From: Varroa destructor
Lineage: Eukaryota > Arthropoda > Arachnida > Mesostigmata > Varroidae
Reading direction: 5' to 3'
Assembly (NCBI RefSeq): GCF_002443255.2
Contig: NW_019211457.1
Span: 39,531,126-39,595,125 of the forward strand
Length of the DNA stretch: 64,000 nt
Shown here: positions 1 to 11,516 of the stretch, in pieces
Layout: the number at the start of each line of letters is the position of its first letter
Position numbering within the stretch: the first letter of the stretch is position 1
Position numbers and translations under genes: made by a program
The notes under the pieces: model-generated
The model's input: only the letters and a program-made list of their open reading frames with translations
What the model was told of the DNA's origin: nothing
The model's database searches: none

Positions 1-435
1 AGACTCGAAAACTGACATCAAATACCCACTTGCAGTTTGTTCTATGTTTTAAGATGATTTATGAGAAAAAAGTTTACGCTAAACTATCAAGTGAACATAA
101 ACAAGCAAATAAAAGCTATTTTTCTGTCTTATATATATATATATATATTTATATTATCCAGAAAGAGTCCTACAAACTATGACAAACGGTTAAGACACGT
201 CAACTGCAAAAAAAATCGGCGTTTAAAACGTGGTTTACCCGATCTGTCAAGCTTGGCGATAACAATGGCGACATTGAACATCGATTTTAAAAAGTCTCTT
301 TCTGATCAGTATACTGGGCTTAAACGAGCGATTATCAAAACCGCCTATAGATACGTCTATACTGTACTGTAATTGTAAATAAGCTTACAATCCTGATGTT
401 CTGTTCGGTTAATAGACAGCTTGTAGCACACTTAC
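1..435 (-). other. Heme peroxidase intron, left edge
   Basis: Minus-strand intron following the donor at 435. The sequence is AT-rich with an (AT)n run near 130-150. I found no peroxidase-like frame here, so the next exon must be beyond the window. Confidence 0.6.
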
Positions 436-727
436 CCAGCACGATGGGTAGCCATTCGTGATAGACAATATGTTGCCATTGGGCAGTAATAATCCTCCGA
501 GCTTCCTGGAATAGACGCTCGTCGTCCCAATGTGGATTCACTTCGTTAAGTTTCTGGGCGACGAGATTGTGCTGGCGTAGCCAAATGAGGTGCAGTGCCG
601 TAAGGCCGGGTTGCTCATTGACTCTCTCGTCCCCGGCTCGGAAGCAGAACTGTCCTGCCGATGGAATCGAACAACGGTCGTCATCGGGATGAAACGAGCG
701 TGGCAGCATTTGACGGTTATTGACAAC
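436..727 (-). CDS. Heme peroxidase exon: catalytic Arg and heme-ester Glu
   Basis: 292 bp (phase 0 in, one base out). It encodes N-N-R-Q-M-L-P, then C-F-R-A-G-D-E-R-V-N-E-Q-P-G-L-T-A-L-H, W-L-R-Q-H-N, N-P-H-W-D-D-E-R-L-F-Q-E-A-R-R-I and Y-H-E-W-L-P-I-V-L-G. R and E of GDERVNE correspond to catalytic Arg239 and heme-linked Glu242 of myeloperoxidase. The donor is CTGG|GTAAGT (435-430). An upstream in-frame acceptor (start 826) would add 33 residues and leave only a 69-bp intron, so 727 is preferred. The following exon with the proximal His is not in the window. Confidence 0.93.
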
Positions 728-895
728 CTGTGACAATGGTGACGACAGCATTTGTAAATTAGTATTTAATCCTCGGTTCTGTAGGCCACATCTACGCTCG
801 GCGAACGGTGTGCAAATTGTGCACACCTATCATATCACAGTACACATATCTAGTAACCTTTATTAGATACAGTGTAATGTCATAGCTAGTCTCAC

Positions 896-1209
896 CTGGT
901 ATTTAAGGAGGCCTTTGACCTTAGCACGGAGGCGATTATTGTCGTCATCCGAACTACCGTAAATTTGGGAAGCATCAATGTAGGACGTAAGAGCATCCTG
1001 CTGTTCACGATGGCCAAGTTTACAGGTAGAACAGGGTGCACTACGAGGCATATTGTTACACGTTCGACCGGTGGCGCCGAAGAATGCATCGTTCTGGGGA
1101 ATCTCGAACGAGAAGCACTCCTCTCCATTACGACGGTCTTCGCTGCAGCAGTCGATCGGGTTGTTGGGATCTGGGAAGATGCGTCGAACCAAACAAATAG
1201 GAGCAGAAG
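896..1209 (-). CDS. Heme peroxidase exon: Ca-binding loop
   Basis: 314 bp (2+312). It encodes D-C-C-S, E-C-F-S-F-E-I-P, D-A-F-F, G-R-T-C-N, R-S-A-P, R-E-Q-Q and then L-T-S-Y-I-D-A-S-Q-I-Y-G-S-S. The T-S-Y-I-D-A-S block matches the myeloperoxidase Ca ligands Thr168, Phe170, Asp172 and Ser174. The exon closes with L-R-A-K-V-K-G-L-L-K-Y-Q at donor CAG|GTGAGA (895). Two acceptors are phase-compatible: AG at 1211-1210 (start 1209, used here) and AG at 1172-1171 (start 1170), differing by 13 residues. Where other peroxidases have a bulky acidic or Met residue after the IP motif there are family-typical substitutions, and no catalytic residue is lost. Confidence 0.92.
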
Positions 1210-1448
1210 CTGAGAATCAACGCGATTGTATTAATGGAATATAAACATGTACTCTAGTACTCATGGCAGTTATGAACCTATGTCTTTTCAGGAAACATTT
1301 AAGTCATTTTTTAAATATTTGGTGAGTTAAATACTTGTGTGAAGACGTGACGTAAGAAACAAGCTTAGGAGTGAACGAGTCAACCAACTGTGGGTAAATA
1401 AATACAGCATGTATAACGAAAACAAAATAGATGATAAATCCGACGTAC

Positions 1449-1909
1449 TTCCGAGGTTGATAATCTCTCCCGGATCTTCTTCCATTGGTGCGAGCGCTGT
1501 GTCATGATCGATGAACTGTCCAACCTGCATCAACATGTGCGTATAGCCGGGCGATGATACATTACGCTGCATATTAACGAGCCGTGATATGACACGAGCA
1601 TTTGGCAGACGTGAATTATACCGTCCACCGCGAGGCTCATCGATGCCATTCTCATAAGCCGGCGGTAAAAGTCGTGTCATGCAGAAGTTAGAACGACCCC
1701 AGTGGGGATTTCGCAGGTTATTACATCGGCCATCGCCAGTTCGCCACGGGAGGCGGGGATTGCACTGAGTACGTCGGCGCCCCCGACACCGTTGAGTAAC
1801 CTGGGATAGCGCGGTGTTATCCAAGTTGATGGCGTTGAATTGTATGATCTCGTCATAAGTGGCCCGTTGTGCCACGGCGGCGCTTAAAGGCGCGTCCCTG
1901 ATCACAATG
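1449..1909 (-). CDS. Heme peroxidase exon: Cys-rich N-lobe and distal heme site
   Basis: 461 bp (1+459+1). It encodes the C-N-P-R, D-G-R-C-N-N-L and R-L-L-P-P-A-Y-E-N-G signatures of the catalytic domain entry, then M-Q-V-G-Q-F-I-D-H-D. By alignment with myeloperoxidase, Q, D, H and D of QFIDHD correspond to Gln91, the heme-ester Asp94, distal His95 and Ca-ligand Asp96, all present. The donor is GGAA|GTACGT (1448-1443). The acceptor is either AG at 1911-1910 (used here) or AG at 1899-1898, giving a start at 1897; both keep phase and differ by four residues. No frame break is seen, so the active site looks intact. Confidence 0.93.
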
Positions 1910-2712
1910 CTGTGTTTACTAGTACTTCAGGATTAACGATGACGATTGGAGACGCAGGACAAAAAAATAGATAGACGGACCGGAAGAACCCGAAGCAAGC
2001 GATAGGATATGCCACCAACAATTATCATTAAGATAGGACCCGGAAAATGAAGCTAAGCATGCATGTAATATGTGGACTATTGAAGAAAATATATTTTTCA
2101 GTCTAGCAAATAATCTCAGATCGAATTCAGTATCGCTGAAACCTTATGAAATTTTGTAAGTACCAGCTGATTCCGTCACAAATAGGGTGTTTAAAAATTT
2201 CTGACATCTCTATCCAGATAAAACATATCCCTATATAAATCGTTCACGGGAAGCACACGAAGCACTGTGTCTGAGTAGAGACACTGAAATGATCTCTGAT
2301 TGCATTATACTTACCACTTAAATGGTTGGTCTTTTTACACGGAAGTGATGAAAAAAGATAGAAGACAACGAAGAAGCGAAACATTGAAGGGTGAAACGTT
2401 CAGATGAACAAATATTGGTTTAAAAAACGTACAAGCCGATTTTATTGGTTTAGTTATTGTCAGTAGTTAAAGTAGTTAAGTTACGTAGTTGCTCCTATTG
2501 CTCCACGTGTCGTGGCCATCGAATACTGGGGTGCGGGTGGAGTTCATATCATGCGAACGATGGTTAACGATTAACAGAGCAACGCATAGTAGCAAAACGA
2601 AACACCACCTACAACTTTTTCTTATGATCTTTATGACGTCTCAGTCAGATCTTCCACCTCGGCAGGGGTGGCATTACGCGTGTTTTTAATGATCAATCTA
2701 AAATCATCTCAC
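1910..2712 (-). other. Heme peroxidase intron (803 bp)
   Basis: The intron lies between the distal-heme exon and the prodomain exon. It is AT-rich. A short plus-strand frame at 2489-2689 looks like chance. Confidence 0.7.
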
Positions 2713-2848
2713 CGAAAGGCAAGTGCTTTTGTTGCCTCTTCGAAGATACGGGCATTATCCGCAATTTCTCTAGACTGGCGCGTCGATGGGCGAGATTGAA
2801 AGTGCTGACCGTTGGCAAAGGGGCATTTCAGAGACGTCGCAAGGCACT
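2713..2848 (-). CDS. Heme peroxidase exon: prodomain (EEATKALA helix)
   Basis: 136 bp (2+132+2), too short to stand out as an open frame. The acceptor TTTCCAG ends at 2849 and the donor CG|GTGAGA begins at 2712. It encodes Cys-Leu-Ala-Thr-Ser, then Cys-Pro, a Q-H-F-Q-S-R stretch, S-R-E-I-A, and I-F-E-E-A-T-K-A-L-A. The last helix matches the family's conserved 'EEAT..LA' segment upstream of the catalytic lobe. Entry phase (2 bases) fits the exon at 8361 and exit phase (2 bases) fits the exon at 1909, completing an Arg codon. Homology and phase agreement on both sides make this a confident assignment. Confidence 0.85.
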
Positions 2849-5800
2849 CTGGAAATTTGGGCATAATTGTTAATTAAGCAGTTGTTCTGCAGGTTCATGA
2901 TCTGCAGGCGTACTGATTTGGCTTGTAAATTTTGTCTGACATGATAACGTTTGGAACTCTATTCAAGTTCTATTTACAAACACAACATTTCGTAGCAATG
3001 GTTCTGGTTTAGCTCGGTGTTCATACCGGGAAAAGTCGACCGTCCATTGGTATTCTAAGATTATAATTTGTTATATATAATAAAGAACATAAGGCAATGA
3101 TCGTTTACCCTCATTTGTGGAATACCGTACCCACTCAACTAAGTTACTACCGAATCTTCTCGAAACTACCTATGTTATAGTTAGCTTGGCTTAATCTAAC
3201 TCTGCAGTTATTCTATAGAGAAATTCATAGTGAGTTGAATTTATCGAATAGCGACAATGGATATAAGTAGCGATTCCGTTAATAATTGTTCCATCACCCT
3301 ACCTACTACCCAGTATCAAAATGGTGAACATGTATCGTTTCTACCTAAAACCGTGAATCTACTATCTTCCCATATTGTTTACTAATCTACCGGTAAAAAT
3401 ATTCGAATGTTTATCGCCGTCAAAATATTTTTTTTTGATTTCGTTTTAATATTTTATTTTCAAAATATAATTTATGCTGTGCTGTGGTGTTTTCTAAAAT
3501 AAAAAGCATTCAACATGTGCTTCTACAAGGGCCGAAGTTTTAATACGCACCGCCGGAATTTCGTTACATTCAAAGTTCAACTTTATCAGGCCAAATTTGA
3601 ACTTGCCATCGTTTCGAAACATCGTGCGCCCGTTAAAAGCCCAAATAGTTCCATTGGAGAACCGTCTAACGTTAGCATATTTCAGTGTTCTAACGACATT
3701 TCTATTCGTATAAATGATTACACCAAGGGCAAAATACAAAATGCTGGACATGCTGCTTTTTTTTTTGAAACCGTATGGAGGTGTTATTGATCTAAAAGAC
3801 CTTCAACGCTTAGAACGTATCCAATTTGAAAGCTTTGCTATAATAACCTACTGTATCGTGTATTTTTTTCCTGTTGTATCTTTTCCGGATAAAGATAATT
3901 CAAGCATTACGTAAACGGAAATATCACTGTGTCTCGGTCGGTAGCCACGTTGGGCCATAATATCACCTATACCAGACTGAATTGATCTGAATCTAACAAA
4001 ACAACAGTATTAAAGTATATTATAATAAACAGGGGAATGAATTGAGGCCAAAGTAGGTCGCATACGGTGGACAAGCGTCTCCATCTGTTGCCCATTGCCG
4101 ACACGTTCGACTACCACGAACCAAAGAGTCTGAGCGCGAGGTCGCACCTCTGATCACTGCACAGTTATTTACCTGGCTGGTGACGATCTGAATAGACACA
4201 ATTAAAGAAGCCCCTGTCTTTATAATATGAAGAAGTTCAGCTAAACAGAGGACGTCACTAAAGTTGGCACTATACTACACACCTGTAAATTTCACATAGA
4301 AATCACTCTAATATTTGAAATTTTGGCTATATCGTTTGAGTCCGAGCAAGACTCCGAAAATAATTTATCTAATTAAACGCGTATTGCAAGTCAATCGGTT
4401 ATTCGAAATCGGCAGTTTTTTATTTTTCTCATTTTTAAATTTAATCTTTTTTTTTTTTTTAGCAGCTCAGCTTAGCTTGACGATGGACGATGAACGAGAT
4501 GATTAATGGAAAATTTTTTTCTATTATTCTATGTGTTGGCAAGATAAGACATCTTTGTATGTTTAATTAAAACTTATTGCTTCTGGAACCTATGTTTTAT
4601 AGAGAATTGTATCTGATTACACGAAACGCGTTGGAATAGAAAAACAATTGTACCTGTAGGGTTTTTTTTTATGAATGTCTATATTGATAGGGCGTCGTTA
4701 AAAAGTATTACGTCCTATCTGCACTCAGACATAATTGAGGGCATTACGTAAAATTTGCCCTATGAATCGCAAGTAGTGTAAGGCAATGAGAAATGATTGA
4801 ATCCAAGTTTGAAATTTGTCCGAGGCATAACCAAGTCCACATAATGCGCTATTCGTAGGTTGTAGCATAGAAGGTCCTTGCTAACTGTTCCATATTGTAA
4901 CTTAAATTACAATAATAGCTGAACAAGTCACCATCGTCATCATTTCATAGTATGGGTGGAATAAAGTAAGTTATTTCGGTAAAACCAATACTATTAGTAC
5001 GTACTAGTTGCTACAATATCTGAAATATACCGTTTGTGGATAAGATCACTGATCGTGTGATTGCTACGTTCATTCTCCCCATGAAGACGTGTACTTATAG
5101 TATAGCCGTATAGTATTGGCCGATTGGTACGCTTTTGCTCCAAATTCATCAATCGTCCTGTTTTCACTGATTTTATCTTATCGCTAGTCTCTATGGGGGA
5201 CTAGATGAGAGAAACAATGCAACCGTAAGTTATAGGCCGGTCTACACTCCGATTATTACGAGTAAAACGCGTAACGTTCTGGAAAATAATCGGACTCTTC
5301 GGAACAGCCCGCAGAAGGAAGCTACTCCGATGACAACGGAGCTTAGCACATCCGCCCGAGCAAGGCAAAGCCGTCAACATCACCGTAGGCAGCGGCAACG
5401 ATGCAGCCTCCCCCTGTCGTCGCTGACAATGCGTGGCGTTGTCAATGGGCTGCTCTGTGACGTCGCTTACAATGTCTGGGAGTAGCGAACCACTGCACTG
5501 GCGTATAGAGAAGGGTAATGCAAAGTTACACAGAGTTCTATACCGAGTGCGAAACGACGAGATAGAGGCTGTTCAGAATGGTGAAGCTAAGCAACTCTAG
5601 CATACATTTTCGGCCGGTATCTATCTATCTATCTATCTTTGTAGAAGAAGGGAAATTGTCTCAAGAAGCAAAGAAGGATTAAGAGGGAAAGATGTCGTCA
5701 TCGTCGACGATGAAAGTAGTCTAAAAAATACGTGAGCTTGCTACTGTCGCTGGTGCTGCGCTGCCTTCTTCTGTGCAACTACCCTAAGCGATGAGAGCAG

Positions 5801-8360
5801 CATTTCACTGCAAGCGCTCATCAACAGTCACTCACTGTCGACTGCTAAAGAAACAACGAGAAGTGAAAAGCGGAATTGTGAGACGGCAGTTGTCAGACGA
5901 TTCTCGGGCGAAGAGTGATGATCATGAAGAAGGTCCTTGCCCTCGGTTGTACTTTCGCGGCTATGGACGGGGTAAGACCGAGCAAAAAACGTCATATTTG
6001 AGATATATGATCTGGCCTCCTTCTGAATCTGCCTCTCTCAGCGACGACCTGCCACCCTGGCCAGTTCCTGCTGTCCTTCTAGTAGCAGTTGGCCCACGCT
6101 CAGCAATGTAGCCAGTCCGTTATGGACGTCGGTTGCTTTGCGACCACAACTGCCTTGACGTCTCGACCCTCGACTCAAAGTAGTCAATCTGTATAAGACA
6201 TCCGAGTCTGTATATACGAATCTTACCCTGTGTGTATGTGTGACTCTTTTCCGTTCCCAAAGACACATCTCTGGGCGGCGAAAGAAAGCAAAAGTTGAAA
6301 GCCACAACTCGCTTCGATGCCAACCCCACGCTACTGCTGGTGCTAGGAGCGATGGCGTTGGGAGCGGCTGCGGCAGCAGAGGTTTCCTGTTATGACCAAG
6401 GCAGTTTCCACTGCCTTACCGCTAGCTGCCATCGCCGCCGCTTCTGCAAATGCCGTCCTCCACTACTCGCTGCATTGCTGTCTCTCACGTCTTCCCCACT
6501 ACTTGGGAGACGGATGGGACTCCTGCGGCGCGTCTGGCTAGCGGCCAAGTCGCCAACGAGAACCTTCGCTTCGCGCACCCGTCGTCGCCATCGCTGTCGT
6601 GTCTGCGAAGTCCCTGATGAGAGTTAGCAAGACGGCCCGCCCTACAGACCTGTCGCCCAACGGGAAACCGGCTTGCTGCTGTCGGGTTTCCTCACGCTCT
6701 TCAACATCATCCCTGCTGCGACTCACTGGCGGAGTCGTTGTCGTTGTTGCTGCTACTGTCAGATAACAACGGCAGCAGCAGCATCTACGCTCGCTACTCT
6801 GTCGACTTACGCTCTGCACCACGAACTCTGTTTTGGACTGTAATGTTGAGAAACCGGCCGACCAGCCGCCCGCTCTCCCATCCTGGCCTTCGGCTTGACT
6901 AGGAAGAAAAAGAGGAACATGCAAGTAAAAGAACTGGGAAGACAAAGTTCGCTATGAACCAGTGCACAATTGCCTGCCCTGTCTACAGCCACCCTATTCC
7001 CTCTGTTTCATACTAACAGAATCATCTTCAATTGCTGCCTGCAGATTCGGCTGTTCCACTCACTGGCAGACCGAAGCAGTAGCTAAAAATGCAAGGGCGG
7101 CAAGGAGACGCAGCAACGACTCGTAAATCGTGCAGACAACAGCATTACAGACTGCCTGTACAGACAGGAGCTGTGGGGAGCCAAACCGGTGCCCACTTCG
7201 AGAACGGCAGTGGTCAAAAGCCCATGGCTGGCAGTTGCAACAGCAGCAGCAGCAGCAGTAGTAACGGGCAACCTCTACAGAGTCAACTTTTGTGTGGAGG
7301 AGAAAGAGATCACTTTGGTAGATAGTTGCTTACCGCTGGCGAAGATAACAAGCAGCGAAACGATCCCTCGTCAACGATCTGAAGAAACATACTCTTGCGA
7401 CCCTTTAGCTGGAGCACGATAAGGACGGGACCGACTTTGGATTTGAGGTCACTTACTACTACACGCAGCTTTCCCTACGCTTACCTATTTATTTACCTAG
7501 TGATGGATAAAAGAAGAGAATCAACAACGATGGTTCTTATGCGCTGTATAGAAGGGGGCAAGCAAACACACAAACGAGCTTCATGGCCAAGGAGCGTGCG
7601 AAAGGTGTCAGACCGTTAAATGTTTACTGCGTTCGAATTGGGCAGCTATCTGATTTCTAGCAAAACTATAGTCCGAGCGCATACAACCTACGCACGAGAT
7701 AGTAGTCGATGTGACTAGCGTGCCGATCGGGCTCCGAGTGCAGAATGAGATAACATGCAAAGCTTCGTCCGTACGCAGACCTGATTATAATTACTATAGG
7801 AGCATAGTTAGTGCCAACTCTTTCAGTAGGAGTAATGCAACTTCAGCATCGGGTCCACGGCGATATTAGACCTTTTAGAATTGTCAATGCTGCGTCGGCT
7901 GGTTAAAGTGAGGCCAAAGCAGCCTTCATTTTGACGATAGGAAACTTACAACCGCAGACAATAGAAGTGTTTCTACTGTGAGGCGAACGTACAAAAGTAG
8001 ACGTGAACACAATGATTTAGGGGCAACTAAGATACCTATAATGTAATAATCCCTTAGTACGTTCTCTCTCCAATATTTGAGCCACAGTTTCGGGGCTATC
8101 TGACAAAGATATGAAAACAATTAACGAGCCTGAAGCCATTTGCTAATATTTACTCTAGATTTTTTTCGAAACGATTTCGGTAAACGGATATGAACTCAGA
8201 TCTTTGTCATATGTAAACTTGTTTTTCTTGGATATGGTCATACGTTACGGAATACGCGTACTCTTATATTTCGGCAGCGTCATCGACCAATATTGGTAGA
8301 GGTGCCCCACTCTATGAGAGGGGGGGGGGGGGCAATTTTGAATGTAAAGAGAACACTTAC
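2849..8360 (-). other. Large heme peroxidase intron (about 5.5 kb) with a GC-richer block
   Basis: Flanked by well-supported splice sites. The outer parts are AT-rich. From about 5,700 to 7,620 the composition shifts to GC- and CpG-richer sequence with several overlapping chance frames on both strands, a (CTAT)n repeat near 5620-5637 and a (CAG)n run at 7241-7259. No protein family is recognised inside. Confidence 0.6.
8320..8332. repeat. Poly-G tract (13 G)
   Basis: A run of 13 G on the plus strand, just inside the peroxidase intron, about 28 bases past the donor of the signal-peptide exon. On the transcribed strand it is poly-C. Confidence 0.95.
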
Positions 8361-8521
8361 TTCCGATACTTCGAGCGGCGAAGCCCCTGACCTCTTCCTT
8401 CCTTTTGTTAATTTTCTCTATAGCCGAATTGAAGGCGGCATCGATTATATTTGTGTCGAACTCGGCCCACGTTGAGAGGACTGCTCCTCCTAGTATGAAG
8501 GCCGCAAACACAAGAGATTTC
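8361..8521 (-). CDS. Heme peroxidase exon: signal-peptide core and start of prodomain
   Basis: 161 bp (1+159+1). The acceptor follows a long T-rich tract ending ACAG (AG at 8523-8522); the donor is GGAA|GTAAGT at 8360. It encodes K-S and then a hydrophobic stretch, LVFAAFILGGAVL, ending S-T-W-A. This fits signal peptidase cleavage (Ala at -1, Thr at -3) before E-F-D. A helical, charged segment follows (roughly IDAAFNSAIEKINKRKEEV). This layout, signal peptide then a D-x-N/I-x-AAF-type helix, is typical of arthropod secreted peroxidases ahead of the catalytic domain. The reading frame continues into the intron past the donor into a poly-C run, which is a splicing artefact rather than protein. 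Confidence 0.8.
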
Positions 8522-11442
8522 CTGTTCAAGTGAAATGACAAAAACAAAAAACAAGCACAAAATCAAGTGAGCATTGTTGCCAACAGCTAAGTCGAAAAGA
8601 AAAAATACTAACGATGAAAATGCAGAAGACAAATAGGATCTAGCAAATATCATAGATAGGGTACGCAGAAATGATTCTCGGTCTTTTCGCCCTTTGCTTA
8701 CTGCACACTAGTATTATCAGAAAAAAATTGCGGGTTATAGTTTTCCTGTCGGAGTTGGATAACAGTAAGAGCGGATTAGTTATTGAGGATAACGCTATAT
8801 TGATCGCATATGCATAGAAACCTTATTATAATTTTCACAGGGAATTACTGCTTCGGTACTGGATAGCGAGCTCGCTCCGCCATTGTATAGGGCGACAAGT
8901 ATTGAGTCTGATCAGGCTCGATTCGACCTAGACAGATGTAAATTGTTTGCTCCGGCAACAGTGAAACTGTGGTATCCGCTGATTCTCAGTGATTGCTGTA
9001 CTTTGTATTACACAACACGGTCGCTAAGATAGTTCTGTGATTGCCCAGTCACTGTGGACTTTGAGTGATCTTGAGAAACGTTTCCAGTACATTGTGTCAA
9101 CTGTGTAAGGGTGTTTAGTTGAGGCTCACGTTTTTTTTTTTAATATTACGATAAGTAATATTCTATATGACGGTTCATGTCACATAATCACGAATCAGAC
9201 CCTGTGGCAGAACTACTGAATAGAAAAGTGAACAAATGATTATTCCATTTGTTATGTTGAGGAGTAATAACATATGGTAACAAAGTAAAAGCCAATTCTA
9301 GCAAACTGATGTGTCATCAGTTATGGCACACAGTTGTGATCACAATTATTCTGTGTATAAGTTACGGAAGAAAAACACTATATATATATATATATATAAA
9401 GATAACATAAAACCGACCGTATGTGTATATATATACGGTCAGTTCTTTATTATCTTATTTAGCAGAAGGCGGCAGATTTGCTCAATGCTGCGAGACATTT
9501 GCGAGCATTTGACGTAGCTATTTGCGTCGACTGTTGACCGTATGTATTTCCCGGGTGTGAAAGCGACATGTATAAAAAGTTGGAGACGGAACTTATTGGC
9601 TTGCGCCCGTGTTCGTTCGTCTCTTCAGACTGGTTGAAAGTTACGTCAGTCTAATATTTTCCAACGCCAATGGTAGCCAGACACCTCGTTGTCGGTAATT
9701 GTCTAGAATTCTATAGTTTTCTTCAACGGACAGTTTCGTCAAGCAACGAATCATCTAGCTGGCCCAACAAAGTCACTATAGGGAAGACGTGATAGCCAGG
9801 GTCAGGTAGAATATAGCTGTCGGTGTCCTGGTCTCGTTTATTTGGTACACATACCATACAGGGACTGTGCCAGGACGCACTGGATATTAACCAATGAGTT
9901 TGTTATATTACTGTGTTTTTTCTGGGGAGGTCTGCTATGACGTCCTGTTACTGCCCGACGAACATACAGCTATCCATGCTGGACCACACCACATGCACAC
10001 AGATTACATTACAGTACGCTAGATAATTTCGAAAAGATGGGGAGCAGTAAACGCTAAAATCGATCTAGTTTGCGTTAGTGAAGAACGAGCTGCTTGACGT
10101 TCGAGGATCAATCAGACAGTGCACAGCAGTCAAGCTAAACGACGCTGAAAAGTACATTAGAAAACAGGGAACGCGCTCTATTTCGTATATAAGCTACGAT
10201 ACAATTGATATTATTTACAGATAGAGGGCGCTGGTAGAAACATGAGTAGCGAGTAGGTAAGAAAAATCTATATGATCCTGCATAACTTCAAGGAGTTTTA
10301 TGACACAATGGGCAACGGGGCGGCCCGAGTGAGAAAATGAAAAATCGGTTACTGTTTTTTTTTTAGTTAATTATGTTTTTAGTTTTTTAGGTAATTAAAG
10401 ATAATGTTCGAAAACGAAGTTACAAATGACAAGCAGGAATTGTATCATAGGGTATGCGTAAAATCTATGCATGGCTTATCGTCTATGTTCAAAAAAAAAA
10501 AAGCCTAACAACGAATGCTTAGGCTATATTAGTTACTATGCCTAATCTTTTTCTACGATTCATAAAATTATTGAATTAACTGATAAATTATTGAACATAA
10601 TGAAGATCATCGTGCTTTAAATAGGCATGGATAAATAGGAAAACTAATACAGGCAGCTTATATTGGTAAGTGGCTGGATTGGATAGTGAGCTACCGGCAA
10701 GTTTCTTGAATTCGGGCAATTTTCTACTTCTGTAACAGGAACTAATAACTTTTCACAGTCACACAAATTGATGCTTCCAAGTTACATGCTGACGTGCATT
10801 GGCCCCCTGATTTGAACAGTCGTGGAAACAAGTTGCTACCGAGCTTCATCTTACTTTTATCGACAGCAGCTAGCTTAATATATGTGTATAGATACGTCAA
10901 TCTGAACTAGCTGAAGATTAAGAATACTTCTAATATTATTACTAATATATTATTAAGTCTAGCACTTGAACAATAGGCTAGTTACCGGCACTTAATTTTT
11001 GTTAGAAACGTCCTTGTCACAGTACACTTGAGCCATTTTCCGGAACCACTTACCGCATACAATTTTATACACGAAAAACGCTTTCCACCTAAGATCAAAT
11101 ATATCAATTATTCTGCACTTTGACTAAAGTCCATATCATCCCTTCCTGCTATCTAGTTATAGCGATTTAGATATAGAGAATATATAGAAATAGAGCGTAA
11201 CGGCAGCATGAATCCTCGCAGATTCCGTTGCTCGTCGGGTGACAAGGCGGGGAAGCGCAAAAATCTATTGAACACTTTCTATTGACGAATGAAAGAGACA
11301 ATCGTGAGTTTCTGTTAAGGTCTCTATAGATGCAATCGATTCGGTCATCGCGTCTGTCTTCTGTACTGGCACGTCTAAACAAACTAACTTTTGACGCTTT
11401 ATTTTACCTGTGTGTTCGTACGACAGGGAGATGTACACTTAC
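8522..11442 (-). other. Heme peroxidase first intron (inferred)
   Basis: Inferred intron between the candidate start exon and the signal-peptide exon. It is AT-rich with an (AT)n repeat near 9379-9398, followed by a 26-base self-complementary segment (gaccgtat...atacggtc, about 9415-9440). No other coding signal was recognised. Confidence 0.4.
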
Positions 11443-11459
11443 GCCAATGCGCGCGTCAT
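11443..11459 (-). CDS. Candidate first coding exon of the heme peroxidase (start codon, 5 codons plus 2 bases)
   Basis: Minus-strand ATG at 11459-11457 starts M-T-R-A-L plus two bases (GC), followed at once by the donor GTAAGT (11442-11437). The two-base overhang is what the exon at 8521 needs, whose first base completes GCG (Ala). The joined N-terminus has a short basic n-region, a hydrophobic core and a small residue before Glu-Phe, which is a good signal peptide. The ATG has A at -3, and no in-frame ATG lies upstream in the open frame. The exon sits next to a CpG-richer patch with GAC, GAGC and GCC repeats that could be a promoter or 5' UTR. A competing candidate is 11058-11054 (ATGCG, also followed by GTAAGT and also phase-compatible), but it has a T at -3. 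The choice is inferred. Confidence 0.4.
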
Positions 11460-11483
11460 GATGGCCGTGTCGCCAATAAACGC

Positions 11484-11516
11484 AATGATGATGACGACGA
11501 CGACGACGACGACGAC
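11484..11516. repeat. Trinucleotide microsatellite (GAT/GAC)n
   Basis: Uninterrupted GAT then GAC units on the plus strand, GTC/ATC on the minus strand. It lies about 25 bases upstream of the candidate peroxidase start codon and so would be in the 5' UTR if that start is right. Confidence 0.95.

Larger units (their letters stand above)
436..11459 (-). other. Gene locus: secreted animal heme peroxidase (5' part, runs off left edge)
   Basis: Gene-level summary of six chained coding exons on the minus strand: 11459-11443, 8521-8361, 2848-2713, 1909-1449, 1209-896 and 727-436. Every junction is GT-AG and phases agree throughout (2-1, 1-2, 2-1, 1-2, 0-0). About 460 residues are encoded before the window ends. 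Order: signal peptide, charged helical prodomain, Cys-rich N-lobe, distal heme motif, Ca-binding loop, catalytic Arg motif. Animal heme peroxidases use H2O2 to oxidise halides, tyrosines or phenols; secreted arthropod members (chorion peroxidase, peroxinectin-like) cross-link extracellular proteins or act in immunity. No Ig or LRR domains precede the catalytic domain, so it is not a full peroxidasin. Introns are 168, 239, 803, 5512 and about 2921 bp. The family is certain; the physiological role is not. Confidence 0.9.

Noticed and set aside
5201..5398. Minus-strand frame inside the large peroxidase intron as a missing peroxidase exon
   Set aside because: No peroxidase similarity, and the exon chain already closes in phase through 2848-2713.
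11059..11072. TATAAAA box next to the ATG at 11058
   Set aside because: It lies only a few bases before the ATG, so a start site 25-30 bp downstream would fall inside the intron. It is probably just AT-rich sequence.
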